64,000 bases of DNA from Tenacibaculum sp. (GTDB taxonomy: Bacteria; Bacteroidota; Bacteroidia; Flavobacteriales; Flavobacteriaceae), in the NCBI GenBank assembly GCA_022448525.1, contig JAKVCX010000001.1:1-64000 (forward strand). The letters are read 5' to 3'. This document shows, piece after piece, positions 59,898-64,000 of this stretch (the first letter of the stretch is position 1; each line of letters opens with the position of its first letter). A model generated the notes under the pieces. That model saw only the letters and a program-made list of their open reading frames with translations. It searched no databases and had not been told where the DNA came from. A program made the position numbers and the translations under genes.

Positions 59898-62800
59898 CTA
59901 CATTTTTATAATTCTTCTTGATGCAACTCTTCCCTCTTCATTTGTTACCTTTAACAAATAGACTCCATTTACTAATTCAGAAATATTCACCTTGGTCTCT
60001 TTTGTTTCAATAACTTTTTTTCCTAGTAAACTATAAATTACTACTTTCTTAATTTGGTACTCATTGACTATTTCAATATTCAATATATCAGTAGCTGGAA
60101 TTGGGTACACCTTAACTCCTTTGTTAAATTCTAAGTCAACTACGCTAGCAGTAACTGCACTGAACATTGCTGTAACTGTTTTATCAGCATCCATTGTAAT
60201 CGTTAATGGATTGGTAGTTCCTGTAGCATCTCCACTCCATCCATCAAATTGATAACCTGAAGCTGGTGTAGCTGTTAATTCAACTAAAGATCCATCATCA
60301 TAAGTTCCTCCTGTTGGATTTGGATTTGTACTCACAGAACCATTTGTAGCATTTAGCGTTAACGTACGTTGAATTTTACTGAACATTGCTGTTATAGTCT
60401 TATCAGCATCCATTGTAATCGTTAATGGATTGGTAATTCCTGTAGCAGCTCCACTCCATCCATCAAATTGATAACCAGCATCTGGAGTAGCAGTTAATTC
60501 AACTGAAGTTCCATCGTCGTAGGTTCCTCCTGTTGGATTTGGGTTTGTACTCACAGAACCATTTGTAGCATTGATAGCTAATACGCGCTGAATTTTACTG
60601 AAATTTGCTGTAATTGTTTTATTAGCATCCATTGTAATGGTTAACGGATTCGTAGTTCCTGTAGCAGCTCCACTCCATCCATCAAATTGATAACCAGCAT
60701 CTGGAGTAGCAGTTAATTCAACTGAAGTTCCATCATCATAAGTTCCTCCTGTTGGATTTGGATTTGTACTCACAGAACCATTTGTAGTATTTAGCGTTAA
60801 TGTACGTTGAATTTTACTGAACATTGCTGTTATAGTCTTATCAGCATCCATTGTAATCGTTAATGGATTGGTAATTCCTGTAGCGGCTCCACTCCATCCA
60901 TCAAATTGATAACCAGCATCTGGAGTAGCAGTTAATTCAACTGAAGTTCCATCATTATAGATCCCATTAGTAGGATTTGGATTTGTAGAAACAACTCCAT
61001 TTACAGCATTTATTGTTAAATATCTCGGCAAATAATTTGTTGATCCAAATTCGTAAGCTCCTCTATCAACCGTTGTATTATGAATTCGAACTCTCCCTAA
61101 CAAGTCAGTTACAATTCCTGTAGGAATTTTAGAATTATCACCACTATCCACAGCAGGTGATACAGCCTGAAGGGTAAAATCTCCGTTTACTGCATCAGTA
61201 AATAAAGGATCAGAATTAGAGCTATTGATTACATTTCCCATTGGAATATTAGAAAAATTATTCTCGTCAATACTATTACTCACCGATATTCCCGGAGCTA
61301 TACTTGAATCTGTTCTTCTACCAAAGGCAAGTGATGTATTACCACTATTATCTGTATTTCCCCAAAAAATATTATTTGCAATATTAATTGTTCCGAAGGT
61401 TCCATTTTCCTGACTTAAACCTACAGTAGCGAAGTCTGAACTCCCTGTTCCTTCATTTCTATTATTTACAAAAGTATTATTTACAATTGTAGGCGAAATA
61501 ACACTTCCTGTATTAAAAGCTCTTAACCAAATAGCACTTAACCCTCTTCCTAAAGCTGAACCATTATCTTCTGTCCTATTGTTTTCAAATAGTGAATTCG
61601 AAATAGTAAAATTCATACTTGTATTATCTCCTGGAGTAGCAAATAATGCAGCAGCTACATTTGTACTAACATTGTTTTTGAAAATACATGAATCAACATT
61701 ATAATTTTGTGCTGAACTACCGGAAACACGAGAATATAAAGCTCCTCCGATAACACCTGCATTTTCCTCTAAACGAGAGTTTCTAATCGTGAATTTATCA
61801 ATATTACCGGTTATGTATATTGCAGCACCTAGCCTGAAATCATTAGCGCCATTGGCATGTCCTCCAGAAATTGTAACTCCATCTAGTAAAACATTATCGC
61901 CCCTAATATCCACTACATGATAACTATTATCTGAACGATCTGGTTTATTTACAAAAATACTTCCGTTATCGTTTCCTTGAAGATCACCGCTTAAAATGGT
62001 TCTATTAACGTTATGAATCAAAGAATTATCTCTAGCTGATAAAGAGATCTCTGTTCCATCAAATCCACCATAAATTTTTACATTTTCAGTATTTATTGTA
62101 AATGGATTAGTTCTATCAGAAGAATCAGGCGTATAAGTTCCTTTTGCTATCCAAATTTCTTCTCCATCTAATGCTACAGATAACGCATCTTGTAAATCTG
62201 TATAAGCATTTGTCCAATCTGCCCCATCATTATTTCCTACTGCGCTTGCATTAACATATAATATACTAGTTCCGGAAATTTTTGCTTCAGACCATCCCAA
62301 ATTTGGATCATTACAGTTTTGATTTTTAACATAAAAGAAGTATCTCACAGGATCTAAACCTGAAATTGATGTTGTACCCGACGGGTTCGCCGAAATAATT
62401 GTTGCATTACTAAAAGGTTCAGAACTCTTATGATAAGCTATATTAAAACTACCTGAGCCATTTATTACTAATTCTACGTTATTATTTGATGTACTTGTAA
62501 TTGTAAAATCGGTAGTTGGGAAAATCAAACAATCTTCATTTTCTCTATAAATATTTTGAATTTCAGCAGCTGATAAAATTCTATCATGAATTGCAAAATC
62601 ATCAAAACTATCTGAATAAAACGTACTGCTAGAAAGTGAAGCTGAGCGAACTTGAAATAAGTATGAAGATAAATCTTCATCAAACGAAATATTTGGGTCA
62701 AAACTTAATACTGGACCAATATTTTCTGAGTTATCTAAAACCCCATCTACATAAATAGAACTTGAAAAAACTGTTGTATTTTGATATACAGCAGAACCAG

Positions 62801-63383
62801 TAGATGTAATATCAGCTCGAATAGTAATTGTAACATGATGCCACTGATCATCTGCAACATTAGTATTAGAGAAATTAGTACGTCTTATATATCTCCTACC
62901 TCCCGACACTATATTATCAACCCTTCCAAAAATATATTGAATACCAATTTTTCCATTTTTCAATAAAATAGCTAAACCGCTCTCTCCACTTATAGGACTT
63001 GTTGAAAATTCTGCATTTGACTTATTAGATTTATCATATAAATTTCTTGCATTACTATCATTTGTGTTTGTTTTCATCCAAAAACTAAAACTTAATTTAT
63101 GATCATCTCCTATTGATTGATATGAAGTAAAATTAGAACGACGTATTTTGGCAGACTGATCATTTTCAATAGCACTAACCGAACTTCCAAAGCGATCATT
63201 AATACTTTTTGGTAAGGATCCGGCTGTATTAGTTAATGAAGCACCACTTGAAACTTCATCGTTTAAACTTCCGTTGGTAAATTTATAATGAGAAATTAAG
63301 CCACTTGAGGGAACTTGGGCTGAAATAGATATTGTTATTAAGAATAACAATAATGAAAGTAATTTTTTAAACATAACATTCAA
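59898..63383 (-). CDS. Secreted multidomain T9SS cargo protein (LamG, parallel beta-helix, InlB-type repeats)
   Basis: A 1161-residue protein with a signal peptide (FKKLLSLLLFLITISISAQ; the ATG three codons later is also possible). A LamG-like domain follows (about 25-285: GLISHYKFTNGSLNDEVSSGASL, HKLSFSFWMKTNTND), then a short FN3-like segment. A right-handed beta-helix with choice-of-anchor Q features comes next (about 385-760: LYVNASAVGNNDGADWTNAYTDLQDAL, GVTISGGHANG). Four InlB-type repeats follow (about 790-1078), then a T9SS type A sorting domain (VKVYPIPATDILNIEIV, GKKVIETKETKVNISELVNGVYLLKVTNEEG). It should be exported and anchored to the cell surface. A LytTR regulator gene lies 93 bases upstream. 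Confidence 0.93.
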   Translation of the reverse strand: MNVMFKKLLSLLLFLITISISAQVPSSGLISHYKFTNGSLNDEVSSGASLTNTAGSLPKSINDRFGSSVSAIENDQSAKIRRSNFTSYQSIGDDHKLSFSFWMKTNTNDSNARNLYDKSNKSNAEFSTSPISGESGLAILLKNGKIGIQYIFGRVDNIVSGGRRYIRRTNFSNTNVADDQWHHVTITIRADITSTGSAVYQNTTVFSSSIYVDGVLDNSENIGPVLSFDPNISFDEDLSSYLFQVRSASLSSSTFYSDSFDDFAIHDRILSAAEIQNIYRENEDCLIFPTTDFTITSTSNNNVELVINGSGSFNIAYHKSSEPFSNATIISANPSGTTSISGLDPVRYFFYVKNQNCNDPNLGWSEAKISGTSILYVNASAVGNNDGADWTNAYTDLQDALSVALDGEEIWIAKGTYTPDSSDRTNPFTINTENVKIYGGFDGTEISLSARDNSLIHNVNRTILSGDLQGNDNGSIFVNKPDRSDNSYHVVDIRGDNVLLDGVTISGGHANGANDFRLGAAIYITGNIDKFTIRNSRLEENAGVIGGALYSRVSGSSAQNYNVDSCIFKNNVSTNVAAALFATPGDNTSMNFTISNSLFENNRTEDNGSALGRGLSAIWLRAFNTGSVISPTIVNNTFVNNRNEGTGSSDFATVGLSQENGTFGTINIANNIFWGNTDNSGNTSLAFGRRTDSSIAPGISVSNSIDENNFSNIPMGNVINSSNSDPLFTDAVNGDFTLQAVSPAVDSGDNSKIPTGIVTDLLGRVRIHNTTVDRGAYEFGSTNYLPRYLTINAVNGVVSTNPNPTNGIYNDGTSVELTATPDAGYQFDGWSGAATGITNPLTITMDADKTITAMFSKIQRTLTLNTTNGSVSTNPNPTGGTYDDGTSVELTATPDAGYQFDGWSGAATGTTNPLTITMDANKTITANFSKIQRVLAINATNGSVSTNPNPTGGTYDDGTSVELTATPDAGYQFDGWSGAATGITNPLTITMDADKTITAMFSKIQRTLTLNATNGSVSTNPNPTGGTYDDGSLVELTATPASGYQFDGWSGDATGTTNPLTITMDADKTVTAMFSAVTASVVDLEFNKGVKVYPIPATDILNIEIVNEYQIKKVVIYSLLGKKVIETKETKVNISELVNGVYLLKVTNEEGRVASRRIIKM
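60150..61020 (-). repeat. 219-bp in-frame tandem repeats (InlB-type domain)
   Basis: Four copies of a 73-codon unit (ATPDAGYQFDGWSGAATG type) lie head to tail; for example TGTTGGATTTGG recurs at 60312 and 60531. Copies 1-3 of the coding order are almost identical and the last is slightly diverged, a sign of recent expansion or gene conversion. Confidence 0.9.
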
Positions 63384-63449
63384 TTAAATATATTTTACAT
63401 TGCAAAAAAATGTTATCTGTTATATTCGATTTACTTATTACTTCCGAAT

Positions 63450-63479
63450 GAACATTTATTGTTTCCTAAAGAACATTTA
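63450..63479 (-). promoter_or_regulatory. Direct repeats in the LytTR/secreted-protein interval
   Basis: GAACATTTA occurs at 63450-63458 and 63471-63479, 21 bp apart, two helical turns. LytTR regulators bind direct repeats at such spacing. The site lies about 67 bases upstream of the secreted-protein gene and just behind the LytTR regulator gene. The match to LytTR consensus sites is loose. Confidence 0.4.
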
Positions 63480-64000
63480 AGAAGAAAAAATTGTCTCAAA
63501 AGAATCTTTATAACCTCGACTTACGGGGATTAACTCTCCTGTAGTCAGCTCAATTTGTTTTTCACGTTTCGAATACAATTCAATATGTTCTGTATTCACC
63601 ATCCAAGATCTATGAACTCTTACCATAGTTCCTTCATCTTGAAATAAATTTTCGTAGTAACTTAATTTTTTTGAAGCCACATATTGCTTACCTTCAATAG
63701 TTTGTATAATTGAATAAACTCTATCTGCCTGAATACAAATAATCGCATTGATATTCAGAATGACATAGTCGTTTCTATAAGGTATTGCAATTTTCTGTAG
63801 TTTTTTCTTATTCTCCTTTAGTAGTTGAATTCTATCATTCGACTTTTTAAAGTTCAAACTCTCTTCGACTTTTTTAACTGCTTTTTGCAGTAATTCAATA
63901 TCAATAGGTTTTAATAAATAATCAATTGCAGCAACCTGAAAAGCCTTAATAGCATAATGATCGTAAGCAGTAATAAAAACGACTTGAAAATTAACTTCCT
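63477..64000 (-). CDS. LytTR family response regulator (5' end outside the window)
   Basis: The frame continues without a stop to the window edge, so at least 174 residues are coded; a TTG at 63857 is not the real start. The edge-proximal part is the end of a receiver domain: VVFITAYDHYAIKAFQVAAIDYLLKPID, with the conserved Thr and Lys. The C-terminal LytTR DNA-binding domain follows (ICIQADRVYSIIQTIEGKQYVASKKLSYYENLFQ, MVRVHRSWMVNTEHIELYSKREKQIELTTGELIPVSRGY). A sensor kinase is probably coded just outside. The secreted-protein gene downstream is a likely target or operon partner. Confidence 0.92.
   Translation of the reverse strand, partial: EVNFQVVFITAYDHYAIKAFQVAAIDYLLKPIDIELLQKAVKKVEESLNFKKSNDRIQLLKENKKKLQKIAIPYRNDYVILNINAIICIQADRVYSIIQTIEGKQYVASKKLSYYENLFQDEGTMVRVHRSWMVNTEHIELYSKREKQIELTTGELIPVSRGYKDSFETIFSS

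Noticed and set aside
1-64000. Mobile elements, prophage, tRNA or rRNA genes
   Set aside because: No transposase or integrase frames, no terminal repeats with target duplications, no tRNA cloverleaf or rRNA sequence was recognised.

Overview
The window is AT-rich chromosomal DNA from a member of the Bacteroidetes, most likely a marine Flavobacteriaceae (a Tenacibaculum- or Polaribacter-like organism; the genus is a guess). The evidence is: a secreted protein with a C-terminal T9SS-type sorting domain, families largely confined to this phylum (DUF5683, DUF4834, DUF4159, YfhO, the long signal peptidase I, AraC regulators with TPR or multi-TM sensor parts), promoters of the TAnnTTTG type, and almost no Shine-Dalgarno sequences. 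No rRNA, tRNA, insertion sequence, phage or CRISPR array was seen.

Layout. 1-5.4 kb: 5' part of a giant repetitive surface protein (minus strand, cut by the window edge) behind a long structured leader. 5.9-10 kb: cysteine desulfurase, an Smr protein, a low-Mr phosphatase/arsenate-reductase-like protein and two tandem PPK2 kinases. 10-19.5 kb: LpxR-like lipid A deacylase, dnaN, an unknown lipoprotein, then parA-parB-DUF5683-dapB-lepB-WbqC and a Crp/Fnr regulator. 19.6-24.1 kb: four-gene polysaccharide operon (methyltransferase, two GT4 glycosyltransferases, flippase). 24.2-28 kb: two paralogous TPR-TM-AraC regulators, each preceded by a conserved palindrome and a divergent candidate small RNA. 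28-36.4 kb: YfhO, DUF4834, a barrel-like protein with a Lys/Glu tail, a GNAT-like protein, rsmE, a multi-TM AraC regulator, two tandem candidate small RNAs with matching 31-bp palindromes, and a DUF4159 protein. 36.4-47.5 kb: GNAT, Crp/Fnr, a GH3-beta-lactamase fusion, DnaQ-like exonuclease, a third PPK2, DUF1223, a flavoprotein, a small ars-type operon without a permease, a lipoprotein and NDH-2. 47.6-59.3 kb: an envelope-stress-like locus. 59.3-64 kb: YjbQ, a 28-codon membrane peptide gene, a T9SS cargo protein and a LytTR response regulator cut by the window edge.

The most interesting region is 48.1-59.3 kb. An S24-like HTH regulator without the usual catalytic serine faces an operon that starts with a long leader containing two very short ORFs. 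The operon encodes a YjfI/YbjN-like protein, PspA, an Asp-rich NfeD-like membrane protein and an SPFH/flotillin-like protein. Behind an intrinsic terminator follow a membrane-anchored protein, a 1617-residue MoxR-like AAA+ protein and a small membrane protein. Together they look like a membrane-surveillance or remodelling system; the individual families are known, but this combination and the control region deserve study.

The second theme is control by small RNAs. Four candidate transcripts of about 75-135 nt lie beside AraC-family genes. Each has a TAnnTTTG box, a palindrome at nearly fixed spacing upstream and an intrinsic terminator. These are calls by eye and have not been tested.
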